This document shows, one piece after another, positions 22,016 through 32,892 of a stretch of DNA of 64,000 nt. Below the pieces are notes generated by a model that did no database searches, was not told the origin of the DNA, and was given only the letters and a program-made list of their open reading frames with translations. The position numbers were made by a program, and so were the translations under genes. Position 1 is the first letter of the stretch. Each line of letters opens with the position of its first letter. The DNA is from Urophycis tenuis. Its lineage: Eukaryota > Chordata > Actinopteri > Gadiformes > Phycidae. The stretch is from assembly GCA_036785325.1 (NCBI GenBank), contig JAXIVH010000010.1, forward strand, positions 239,771-303,770, written 5' to 3'.

Positions 22016-22625
22016 GTCATTTTGGGGAATTTTAATTTCCTGTTTGAGACTCAGAGTACTGACTTTAGAAATAACACATTATTTATTATTATTCTATTCT
22101 CTATTTTATTTTCCTCAGTCATGATGAATCAAACACACTAGCTTTAATGAGGTACACATGAATTGGATACACATACGTTACATGTAATTTAATTGGATAT
22201 GTTATTAAATCAAAAAAATTGTTTTACTTTTCTTATGATAAACAAATTGTGAGTGTTGATTTAAATAGATTTTTGAATCATACAATGTAATGAGTTGAAA
22301 CTCTGGATGGGTATCATATTTAAATCAAGTTTCACACTGAGATATTGTTGAAGTTGATGGAGATCATTTAGAAAGCCAGATGTTTGGGAGATTACACATG
22401 CAAGAGGATCTCTGTAATGTACTGGTGCTTTCACAAGCCATGGGGCTGTCTGCTGCCTGGTTCTAGTGTCATTATCTACAGGTTGCTACTGCTCACACGT
22501 ACACACTCATCCAGATAAACACATATAGTTCCATTCACAAAATGTCACCGATTCATTTTGCTGTTGTTTGACCCATGTCTCAAACCAATAGAATAATGCA
22601 TTCTGACTTCAGTTTCATTTCATTG

Positions 22626-22800
22626 TGATAGATAGATAGATAGATGGATAGATAGATAGATAAATAGAAATACTTTATTGATCCCAAGCTGGGAAATTAC
22701 AGCGTAGCAGCAGCATTACACACAGTAACAATACAAAGAATTAAAGAATAGTATGCAATGTAAAAAATGTATAAAAAAATATTAAAAAATGATGCATATT
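22626..22800 (-). mobile_element. 3' end of a LINE with GATA tail
   Basis: On the minus strand the sequence runs GTAATTTCCCAGCTTGGGAT, CAATAAAGTATTTC, then TATCTATC repeats. This is the usual 3' terminus of fish CR1/L2-type LINEs. No coding part remains. The inner boundary is uncertain. Confidence 0.65.
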
Positions 22801-25126
22801 GTGGTAATAATATATTCAGAATATTAAACACATACATGAGGTGTTTTAGAGGGAATACTTAAATGACACTTCTATGTTCTTGTCATGCAACACGAGTGGA
22901 TATTGGCTCTTAGAAACAGGGATATGTGTTTACCTGTTAGTCTCACGCCTTGCCTATGTAGGCCTACTTCCCAGTGTCCTACTTCAAACTACACCTTCTA
23001 TCTGATATGCCTGTTATTTCAACAGGCCGGTGATATTAACGTGATGCCATACAGGAGAATGGTTGATAGTGAGCCCTCACAGGCCCCTGGGTAACAGCAT
23101 GAGGAAGCGGCCGTGAACAGGGTTCCTGCTACGTCTTTTAAACAGCTCCAGCAGCTCAAGGAGCAAGACTCATCACATCACAGCCTTGATGTGTTATGCA
23201 TAGTAACTGACAATGAATCCACTAGTAAGCAGACAGTAAGGTCACTACCTGCCTCCGATCTGTTCAGACAACACGTCCTTGAGATGCGCCTCACAGGAAC
23301 CAGCTTCTAATACTGCACTGTTATTCTAATGCTGAATTTACATAGAGCTATCAGCGTGGCATTGGATTGGGATATGAAGCAGTGTCCTCCTTTTTAGCAA
23401 TGTAGAATAGTCTCAGGTCTGTGTGTGAGGTTGCTAAAGAGCTCGAAACATCACTTTGAAACGCCAGCAGATGTTAGTGACTAATAGTTTATTATTAGCT
23501 CCATTTGTCTTTTCAGAAATCGACTGTCTGTGTAGATTCAGGATCATTTGGAACACGTGGGTTCCCTGTTTAAAGCAGCGTCCGAGTGCGTGTTAGAGAT
23601 GTGATGCTGCTTTAAACAGGGAACACACATGTTCCCTGTTTAAAGCAGCATCATGAGGCGTGCGGCCCTCTAGCCCTCCTGTCTGAAGATGGAGGGCTTT
23701 ATTCCACCACTCAGGAGCTCCATGTTGTCTCTCCTTTGTCTCCCATCCTTGGCAGGTTGTGAAAGCTTGTGCTCATTAATCAAAGACAGCCAGCCCCTGC
23801 CGGGGGCTGAGCAGGTTCATCAAATTAGCCGTGAGCTCGGAGTAAAGAGCAGCTTCCAAGGCTCTCCTCACACAGGCGTAAATATATGGCCAACCCGGAG
23901 GTTAATGCTGTATAATTCAATGTCCTCTTTAGCCTGCTTATGATGGATGTTTCTGAACATTCAGGGCCTGACAGGAGTCCCTCTTTGTAGGTCAGGGTTG
24001 ACATCTCCTGATTGGGCCAGCTCTGGGGGAGGGAGTGACTACTGCTCCAGTTGAACCCAGTCCGTCCTGTGTTGGACCTGTTGGGGTGCTGGCCTGTAGC
24101 CTTTCATGGTGTATGTTCCTGGGCCAGTGGTTTGTAAAGACGTTGTAAGTTATAACAGCCCAGCCCGCCCACACGTACCCCCACCACCACCACTTCTATA
24201 TTGATCCACTTGCATTGAAAATCTGCTCACTGCTGCCGCAATCCAGTGCCATTTTAGCTGTGCTAGGCATGTTGTTCCCTCCGTCCATTTTGGACTATTT
24301 CATAGTCACGCAGCATTGTGCCCCTGATAAGGAGCAGAGGAGAAGGAATCCATCTCTGAATATGTTAGGGGCAGCACCGGGGCAAACTGAGAGTGGCCAG
24401 ATTAGCTAATTGACTGGGGCTTTTTCCCCTCCAGAACACAGCAATGTTGATGCTCTTTTATGGGATGGAAGACTGGCTAGAATAATAAAGTGTTTTTTTG
24501 TTTTCCACACATGTTTGGGGTTATTAGATTAGGTTTTTGTCGGAGTTTGGAAGGTTTCTTACATGGATCTCACAAATGACCGAATAAATAGGTCATTAAA
24601 GTCTTTGTTGTTCCATGATTGTGTAAGTGTGTACCATGTTTGGAGTCTGTGGTCAATGTCTGGATGCTCAGATGCTCCCTGTGCCCTGACTGATGGACAC
24701 CATGTTGACCTCCCTGGACAACACTCAACTTGTGTGTTACTCATTACTTTGCACACAGCCTTCTCTCCAGCCTGTGAAAGCAACCAGTAGCAGTGCTCCA
24801 GTTCAAAGATGGGCCAGGAAACTTTTACTGATGGAGCCTGAAGGGGCCCTTCCCTTCCCCATCCCGAAGGACATGTCTGAGAATGTTGGGAATAAGACTA
24901 CATCACAGTACCAAAGGACACACGTCTCCATGGTCTAACACTGGATCAGGCAGTCTTATCTGACAAAAAAATATACTACATTTTTGGGACATTGTCCATT
25001 CAAAAACTAACAAAACAAAAAATTAAGAAGGTGTACCGACACACACACACACACAATGGGAATGATTGAAACACAAATCACAGAATCACCAAAACAGACT
25101 GTCCGGGTCTTCTGTGATTTGGTGGC
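22801..25126. other. Putative baz2b intron, mostly unique sequence
   Basis: No exon recognised. Contains the inverted repeats at 23563-23652 and a short (CA)n at about 25037. Stretches around 23810-23860 and 24290-24420 look non-repetitive and compositionally balanced and might be conserved non-coding DNA, which cannot be judged from one sequence. Confidence 0.4.
23603..23652. repeat. Perfect 23-bp inverted repeat, CACA loop
   Basis: Left arm 23603-23625 (GATGCTGCTTTAAACAGGGA + ACA), loop CACA, right arm 23630-23652 exact reverse complement. A third partial copy of the right arm (GTTCCCTGTTTAAAGCAGC) lies upstream at about 23563. Confidence 0.95.
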
Positions 25127-25570
25127 GTGGTGCTGAGAGGGCTTGGTGTGGTGCTGAGAGGGCTTGGTGTGGTGCTGAGAGGGCTTGGTGTGGTGCTGAG
25201 AGGGCTTGGTGTGGTGCTGTCAGGGCTTGGTGTGGTGCTGAGAGGGCTTGGTGTGGTGCTGAGAGGGCTTGGTGTGGTGCTGAGAGGGCTTGGTGTGGTG
25301 CTGTCAGGGCTTGGTGTGGTGCTGTCAGGGCTTGGTGTGGTGCTGTCAGGGCTTGGTGTGGTGCTGTCAGGGCTTGGTGTGGTGCTGTCAGGGCTTGGTG
25401 TGGTGCTGTCAGGGCTTGGTGTGGTGCTGTCAGGGCTTGGTGTGGTGCTGTCAGGGCTTGGTGTGGTGCTGTCAGGGCTTGGTGTGGTGCTGTCAGGGCT
25501 TGGTGTGGTGCTGTCAGGGCTTGGTGTGGTGCTGTCAGGGCTTGGTGTGGTGCTGTCAGGGCTTGGTGTG
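25127..25570. repeat. 21-bp minisatellite
   Basis: About 21 copies of GGTGCTGTCAGGGCTTGGTG + T. The first copies have GAGAGG in place of GTCAGG, the later ones are uniform. The 21-bp unit keeps frames open on both strands; not a gene. Confidence 0.97.
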
Positions 25571-26626
25571 GCTGTGAATGAGCTGTGGTGGGCTGCTGTC
25601 CTGAGAGCAGCAGGTCTACCAGCACCTTTGACTGGGCTGTTGAATCACTCCTTTTCTGCCCTGGTTGTTGTTCGTCTAATTGTGGTGATGCACTGAAAAT
25701 CTTCTTGTGATGAAAGTGAATAAGCGTGGGCCCCATCATGCCACACAGGTTGGGCAGACTTCAGGGCTTCAGCTGGTCTTTTCATTCTCAGTACGTCAGG
25801 CAGAAACAAGTGAAAGCAAAACACAAGTTCAATGGTTTTTATTCAGACGAGGTTCAGACGAGCATGTTGTCAAACCCCAGGGATTGGCCTGAAGTTATTT
25901 TACCAGTACAAAGTCTAGACGGCAATCTGCATAACCTATAGAGTCCACACCTGACTGCAGCAACTCCAATCAAACAGCCTGACCTAAAGCTGCTGCAAGA
26001 CTTGAAGGAGTTATGTTTATTCTTTGCAGTACATAACCACAAGGTCATAAAGGGCGATGGATGGCTATTGTAATCAGATAGATATTTACTGCCTGTACTA
26101 TTTATCCCAGGTGTCATTATCACTGCCTCATTATCAGCCTGTCAGTTCTTAGCACTCCGGATTATCTCCATTCCAATATGGGCCGATGTCCAGGGGGATC
26201 CTGTGGTCAGCCCTGTGGTCTGACACCCACCAGGACTACGGCCCTAGAGGCCCTGAGGGTGGACTGTCCAGCACACTGCTCTGCTGCCCCTGTTGTCCCT
26301 TCACATCCCAAACAAAGCAGCCCATATGGAGAGCAGTATCACAGCATACAAGAAATGTTTGCAGTGGTTATTCTGCAGTGGAAGTTATTTCTGACTCTAG
26401 ACTACAGTGGCTGACCCTTTGGTCACCCGGTCACTGGACATGTCCCACAATCTCATCCTTTGTTTTGTTTACTTTAAATGTTTGTTTTGTTTACTTTAAA
26501 TGTTATTCAGAATAACTAATTGTCCTAATTGCTCACAGAAATGGACAATTACTCCCACGCATGACATGGTTTTGATGGCTTGGCATTGATTGTCCTCCTG
26601 GAAAACCCTGAAGGCCCCGGCCTCCT
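25571..26626. other. Putative baz2b intron, nothing recognised
   Basis: Unique sequence between two minisatellites. No exon or repeat recognised apart from a short tandem TTTGTTTTGTTTACTTTAAA duplication near 26460-26500. Confidence 0.45.
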
Positions 26627-28297
26627 GCCCACTTCAGGGCTCCAGGTCCACCATGTCTATGCTCACTTCAGGGCTCCAGGTCCACCATGTCTATGCTCAC
26701 TTCAGGGCTCCAGGTCCACCATGTCTATGCTCACTTCAGGGCTCCAGGTCCACCATGTCTATGCTCACTTCAGGGCTCCAGGTCCACCATGTCTATGCTC
26801 ACTTCAGGGCTCCAGGTCCACCATGTCTATGCTCACTTCAGGGCTCCAGGTCCACCATGTCTATGCTCACTTCAGGGCTCCAGGTCCACCATGTCTATGC
26901 TCACTTCAGGGCTCCAGGTCCACCATGTCTATGCTCACTTCAGGGCTCCAGGTCCACCATGTCTATGCTCACTTCAGGGCTCCAGGTCCACCATGTCTAT
27001 GCTCACTTCAGGGCTCCAGGTCCACCATGTCTATGCTCACTTCAGGGCTCCAGGTCCACCATGTCTATGCTCACTTCAGGGCTCCAGGTCCACCATGTCT
27101 ATGCTCACTTCAGGGCTCCAGGTCCACCATGTCTATGCTCACTTCAGGGCTCCAGGTCCACCATGTCTATGCCCACTTCAGGGCTCCAGGTCCACCATGT
27201 CTATGCTCACTTCAGGGCTCCAGGTCCACCATGTCTATGCTCACTTCAGGGCTCCAGGTCCACCATGTCTATGCTCACTTCAGGGCTCCAGGTCCACCAT
27301 GTCTATGCTCACTTCAGGGCTCCAGGTCCACCATGTCTATGCTCACTTCAGGGCTCCAGGTCCACCATGTCTATGCTCACTTCAGGGCTCCAGGTCCACC
27401 ATGTCTATGCTCACTTCAGGGCTCCAGGTCCACCATGTCTATGCTCACTTCAGGGCTCCAGGTCCACCATGTCTATGCTCACTTCAGGGCTCCAGGTCCA
27501 CCATGTCTATGCTCACTTCAGGGCTCCAGGTCCACCATGTCTATGCTCACTTCAGGGCTCCAGGTCCACCATGTCTATGCTCACTTCAGGGCTCCAGGTC
27601 CACCATGTCTATGCTCACTTCAGGGCTCCAGGTCCACCATGTCTATGCTCACTTCAGGGCTCCAGGTCCACCATGTCTATGCTCACTTCAGGGCTCCAGG
27701 TCCACCATGTCTATGCTCACTTCAGGGCTCCAGGTCCACCATGTCTATGCTCACTTCAGGGCTCCAGGTCCACCATGTCTATGCTCACTTCAGGGCTCCA
27801 GGTCCACCATGTCTATGCTCACTTCAGGGCTCCAGGTCCACCATGTCTATGCTCACTTCAGGGCTCCAGGTCCACCATGTCTATGCTCACTTCAGGGCTC
27901 CAGGTCCACCATGTCTATGCTCACTTCAGGACTCCAGGTCCACCATGTCTATGCTCACTTCAGGGCTCCAGGTCCACCATGTCTATGCTCACTTCAGGGC
28001 TCCAGGTCCACCATGTCTATGCTCACTTCAGGGCTCCAGGTCCACCATGTCTATGCTCACTTCAGGGCTCCAGGTCCACCACGTCTATGCTCAGTTCAGG
28101 GCTCCAGGTCCACCATGTCTATGCTCACTTCAGGGCTCCAGGTCCACCATGTCTATGCTCACTTCAGGGCTCCAGGTCCACCATGTCTATGCTCACTTCA
28201 GGGCTCCAGGTCCACCATGTCTATGCTCACTTCAGGGCTCCAGGTCCACCATGTCTATGCTCACTTCAGGGCTCCAGGTCCACCATGTCTATGCTCA
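26627..28297. repeat. 34-bp minisatellite, about 49 nearly identical copies
   Basis: Unit CACTTCAGGGCTCCAGGTCC + ACCATGTCTATGCT. Only a handful of substitutions are visible (for example CCCACTT at 27171, GGACTCC at 27930, CACGTC at 28081 and CAGTTC at 28092). Because 34 is not a codon multiple and no frame contains a stop, all three + frames stay open for 550-605 codons; this is not a gene. Confidence 0.98.
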
Positions 28298-28514
28298 ATT
28301 GCTCTTTGTTGTGTTGTAGGATTTTGTGCCGCAGCAATTTGATGTTCTGTGGATGTTTTGAATGGATAAGTCATCTTCCCCTGGGGCCTCACGCCCTTCA
28401 AGATTAGCATTTTTATTTCATTTTCATGGAGCTTTGAGATAGGAATTATTCTGAATGAATAAATCTATAAAAATCAAGCAATTAAGCTTACTGTGTTGTT
28501 GTCTTGGCTTTCAG

Positions 28515-28557
28515 GTGCAGAGCGGAGATGTCGCAGCTCTGAGGACAGCGTCATACA
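28515..28557 (+). other. baz2b: Candidate 43-bp non-coding 5' UTR exon of baz2b
   Basis: A strong acceptor (TGTCTTGGCTTTCAG) and donor (ACA before GTAAGA) enclose 43 bp beginning GTGCAGAGCGGAGATGTCGC. It contains a four-codon upstream ORF, ATG TCG CAG CTC TGA. Lies in the correct position and strand for a spliced leader exon of baz2b. No transcript evidence. Confidence 0.35.
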
Positions 28558-29071
28558 GTAAGAATGTGTTGCCCCTTTTTTCTCTTTGTTTGACAAAAAT
28601 CCACTTGGCTGTGATAATTGGAAAAGCATAAGATGGAAAGTCTGGACAAAGCACAACTCCTTTTATTATTAAGGTACAGGATTAAAACTTTCCAATTAGG
28701 ATAAAGATTTCACTAGGTCCTCTTTAATGACATTAGTTTGCACTGCGTTACTCTTACTGCTTTCAGTCAGTGGACGTCTAATTAGCCATCACAGAATTAG
28801 AATGTCAAAGCTTTAAATTGTGTTAAGTTGAAAAAGAACCAAACCTTTGGAAAGAAACGACTGGCAGCCACACAGAGGTAATGGGAGCCGTCTGCTCTCA
28901 GTCTGGAGGCTCTCTGGAGGCTCTCTGGAGGCTCTCTGGAGGCTCGGACTCTGAACACTTGTTGCATTGCTGCCTCTGAGCCACATTGTGTCCCCTGGAC
29001 GGCTCTCCCTGGCCCTCCGTACCACCCAGCGGGAAGCGGACTGCACAGCAGCCAGCTGAGCACAGGCCCGG
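28558..29071. other. Intronic stretch with a short 11-bp repeat
   Basis: Mostly unique A/T-rich DNA. Four copies of GGAGGCTCTCT lie at about 28905-28945. Nothing else recognised. Confidence 0.45.
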
Positions 29072-29415
29072 GGTGGGCCACGGGGAGGCTGGGCCACGGG
29101 GAGGCTGGGCCACGGGGAGGCTGGGCCACGGGGAGGCTGGGCCACGGGGAGGCTGGGCCACGGGGAGGCTGGGCCACGGGGAGGCTGGGCCGGGGGGAGG
29201 CTGGGCCACGGGGAGGCTGGGCCACGGGGAGGCTGGGCCGGGGGGAGGCAGGGCCACGGGGAGGCTGGGCCACGGGGAGGCTGGGCCACGGGGAGGCTGG
29301 GCCTGAGGGAGGCTGGGCCTGAGGGAGGCTGGGCCACGGGGAGGCTGGGCCACGGGGAGGCTGGGCCACGGGGAGGCTGGGCCACGGGGAGGCTGGGCCA
29401 CGGGGAGGCTGGGCC
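29072..29415. repeat. 16-bp G-rich minisatellite
   Basis: About 21 copies of GGGCCACGGGGAGGCT, with variants GGGCCGGGGG and GGGCCTGAGG. The + strand has regularly spaced G3-G5 runs and could form G-quadruplexes. Confidence 0.97.
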
Positions 29416-30387
29416 AGGTGTCTGTTGGTGTGGAGTAATGTGCTGTGTTGAGATTCTACTTCCCATTTCCCCAACTGCACATGTGAAATGTGATCTCAAG
29501 TTTGAGTAAACGTGGTCCCAAATGGCTCCTGTCCACTGCTGGGAAAACCTTCATGGTTCTGACCCTGACAGGATATGGGTCATCGCAGTCCCTGTGAAGA
29601 CAAGCTAGACTTCAAGACGTCCTGAATGCCAGGAGGGAAAAGACACAGGGATCCCCAGTTAAAGCAGCATGGAGGCTGGCCATCAGAAGCCTTGCTTTAC
29701 TCCGCACCTTATCACCAACCCAGCTCAGGACAGGAGGACAGGGAGTGGAAGAAAAAAATTACCATGATTACTATGTAGCACGGCTCTGACCCAAACCCTA
29801 ACCAACCATGTCTTGTTCACCACAATCAAACCACTGTTGATTAGTCAGACGTCCTTATTAGCAGAAGTAGTGCTGGTATTGAGTGATCCTTTGAGCATTG
29901 GCTTGGTGAACATCTGCCTTGCTCTACTTATTAGCTCTTTTTTTAGACAATTCTTCATCACACATGAGAGGGAACCAGCGGCATGGTGGAGATGGAGGTC
30001 GACACAAGCACAACTCTTTGGTCTTCATTGGCAGACTCCTTCCTGCTGTGGTGACTAATGACTGGATGTTATTCAAGGTGCAGTCATGTGGGAGGATCTC
30101 CAAGGTCTTTAGTGCTTGTCTGTTGTCTCGTGGTCTTCCTCGGAAGGGAAGCTCCAGCGTGCTCCGCTGCTTTCTGTTTTGTGTTGTGGAGTAAATCAAG
30201 GCAAGTAGCTGCTGGGTTTGTAGCTAACGCAAACACCAGAGGAATTCAGATTGGGTTTATATGTGTTATACACCAAGGCATGCTCTCTTCGAAGGCCAAA
30301 TAATGGATGCTAAGATCAGGGAGGCCACTGAGTTTGCAGGAGGCAGTATAAATAGTCTTTTGGGCTGCAGTGGCTCTCCTGCTATTA
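29416..30387. other. Putative baz2b intron, nothing recognised
   Basis: Unique sequence without recognisable exons or repeats. Confidence 0.45.
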
Positions 30388-30728
30388 GACCCAGGGGGGG
30401 TTGGACCGGGACCCAGGTCACACAGACCCAGGGGGAGTTGGACCGGGACCCAGGTCACACAGACCCAGGGGGGATTGGACCGGGACCCAGGTCACACAGA
30501 CCCAGGGGGGATTGGACCGGGACCCAGGTCACACAGACCCAAGGGGGGGTTGGACCGGGACCCAGGTCACACAGACCCAGGGGGGGTTGGACCAGGACCC
30601 AGGTCACACAGACCCAAGGGGGGGTTGGACCGGGACCCAGGTCACACAGACCCAAGGGGGGGTTGGACCGGGACCCAGGTCACACAGACCCAAGGGGGGG
30701 TTGGACCGGGACCCAGGTCACACAGACC
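30388..30728. repeat. 37-bp minisatellite
   Basis: Nine copies of a unit with GGTTGGACCGGGACCCAGGT then CACACAGACCCAGGGGG; the G-run varies by one or two bases between copies. Confidence 0.97.
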
Positions 30729-30816
30729 CAGTGGACTTGGCCTGGCCGGGTCACAGAGAGCCTTCTCTCAGTGCAGTGGTGCTAACACATCCCACTGACC
30801 TGTCCAAGCTGGCGTC

Positions 30817-30854
30817 GCTTCCTGGAAGATGCTGCTTTGCATCTTCCAGGAAGC
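30817..30854. repeat. Perfect 16-bp inverted repeat, 6-nt loop
   Basis: GCTTCCTGGAAGATGC (30817-30832), loop TGCTTT, exact reverse complement at 30839-30854. Confidence 0.93.
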
Positions 30855-31487
30855 AGCTCTGTGTGTTGCTAGGTCTGGTCATCTTTATCCATGACATCTG
30901 CTACCGTGATGTTAAACTGAGTCTGGGCTGACTGATGTTTAACCTCCATCAGGCCTCACAAAGGCTCATTTGTCAATAAAGGGAGGCTAACCAGAGGGGC
31001 CTCCCCTCGGGGGTGAGAGGTCATGCAGGCCCTGCTTCTGGGACAGCACTTGTCTTGCTCCACTGGAGCTTCTAGGAGTGCTGTGTTCAGGCCGCTCTGT
31101 GGTGACGGGTCGTGTGCAGATGGCTGAGGGAAATTTAATTTTTTTTTGTGTATTATGGCCGCCATGGCCAGCTGCCTGCAATTCCGTCTTTAGTGCTGGC
31201 ATCAGAGCTTTAGTAGAGGCCAGAAATGTCACCCCCTCTCACTCTACAAAAGTGAACAAAGTGTAAGCCACAGAATGAAGGTCCCCTAGGAACAGCCTTC
31301 AGGCAGCATCCCTGGCAGCGTTGGCGTTGTTCATTTGCCTCCCCTGAATGTCATGAACCTGGTGTGCAACACTTTGACAGAGAAGCCAGGAGGTGCACAA
31401 GGCTGCAGCCTCTGAACGCACACCAGATAGCATCCGAAGGTTCCAGATAGCATCCGCGCTAACAAAGCTCTTTCGTGGCGAAGCCAC
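30855..31487. other. Putative baz2b intron, nothing recognised
   Basis: Unique sequence. The open frames here are short and without family features. Confidence 0.45.
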
Positions 31488-32892
31488 GTGACCCCCCTCA
31501 GCCGGAGGAGGGGCGTGACTCCCCTCAGACGGAGGAGGGGGGGCGTGACTCCCCTCAGACGGAGGAGGGGGGGCGTGACTCCCCTCAGACGGAGGAGGGG
31601 GGGCGTGACTCCCCTCAGCCGGAGGAGGGGCGTGACTCCCCTCAGCCGGAGGAGGGGGGGGGCGTGACTCCCCTCAGCCGGAGGAGGGGGGGCGTGACTC
31701 CCCTCAGCCGGAGGAGGGGGGGCGTGACTCCCCTCAGCCGGAGGAGGGGCGGCGTGACTCCCCTCAGACGGAGGAGGGGCGTGACTCCCCTCAGACGGAG
31801 GAGGGGGGGCGTGACTCCCCTCAGACGGAGGAGGGGCATGACTCCCCTCAGACGGAGGAGGGGGGGCGTGACTCCCCTCAGCCGGAGGAGGGGCGTGACT
31901 CCCCTCAGACGGAGGAGGGGGGGCGTGACTCCCCTCAGCCGGAGGAGGGGCGGCGTGACTCCCCTCAGACGGAGGAGGGGCGTGACTCCCCTCAGACGGA
32001 GGAGGGGCGTGACTCCCCTCAGACGGAGGAGGGGGGGCGTGACTCCCCTCAGACGGGGGAGGGGGGGCGTGACTCCCCTCAGACGGAGGAGGGGCGTGAC
32101 TCCCCTCAGCCGGAGGAGGGGGGGGCGTGACTCCCCTCAGACGGAGGAGGGGGGGGCGTGACTCCCCTCAGACGGAGGAGGGGGGGCGTGACTCCCCTCA
32201 GACGGAGGAGGGGGGGGGCGTGACTCCCCTCAGACGGAGGAGGGGGGGCGTGACTCCCCTGAGACGGAGGAGGGGCGTGACTCCCCTCAGCCGGAGGAGG
32301 GGGGGCGTGACTCCCCTCAGACGGAGGAGGGGTGTGACTCCCCTCAGCCGGAGGAGGGGGGGGCGTGACTCCCCTCAGACGGAGGAGGGGGGGGCGTGAC
32401 TCCCCTCAGACGGAGGAGGGGGGGCGTGACTCCCCTCAGACGGAGGAGGGGGGGCGTGACTCCCCTCAGACGGAGGAGGGGCGTGACTCCCCTCAGACGG
32501 AGGAGGGGTGTGACTCCCCTCAGCCGGAGGAGGGGGGGGCGTGACTCCCCTCAGACGGAGGAGGGGGGGGCGTGACTCCCCTCAGACGGAGGAGGGGGGG
32601 GCGTGACTCCCCTCAGACGGAGGAGGGGGGGCGTGACTCCCCTCAGACGGAGGAAGGGTGTGACTCCCCTCAGACGGAGGAGGGGGGGCGTGACTCCCCT
32701 CAGACGGAGGAGGGGGGGGCGTGACTCCCCTCAGACGGAGGAGGAGGGGCGTGACTCCCCTCAGACGGAGGAGGGGCGTGACTCCCCTCAGACGGAGGAG
32801 GGGGGGCGTGACTCCCTATGTCGGAGGAGGGGGGGGCGTGACTCCCTATGTCGGAGGAGGGGGGGCGTCACTCCCCTCCTCCGGCTGAGGGG
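31488..32892. repeat. 28-33-bp G-run minisatellite with terminal inverted unit
   Basis: About 45 copies of CGTGACTCCCCTCAGACGGA + GGAGGGG, with A or C in CAG(A/C)CGG and a terminal G-run varying from 4 to 8. CCCCTC and GAGGGG in one unit are complementary, so each unit can fold. The final copy (32873-32892) is the exact reverse complement of the CCCCTCAGCCGGAGGAGGGG unit core. Confidence 0.96.

Noticed and set aside
26580..28407. Overlapping + strand open frames of 551-605 codons
   Set aside because: All three frames are open because the 34-bp unit lacks stops; the same peptide is seen in rotated order, which is a tandem-repeat artefact.
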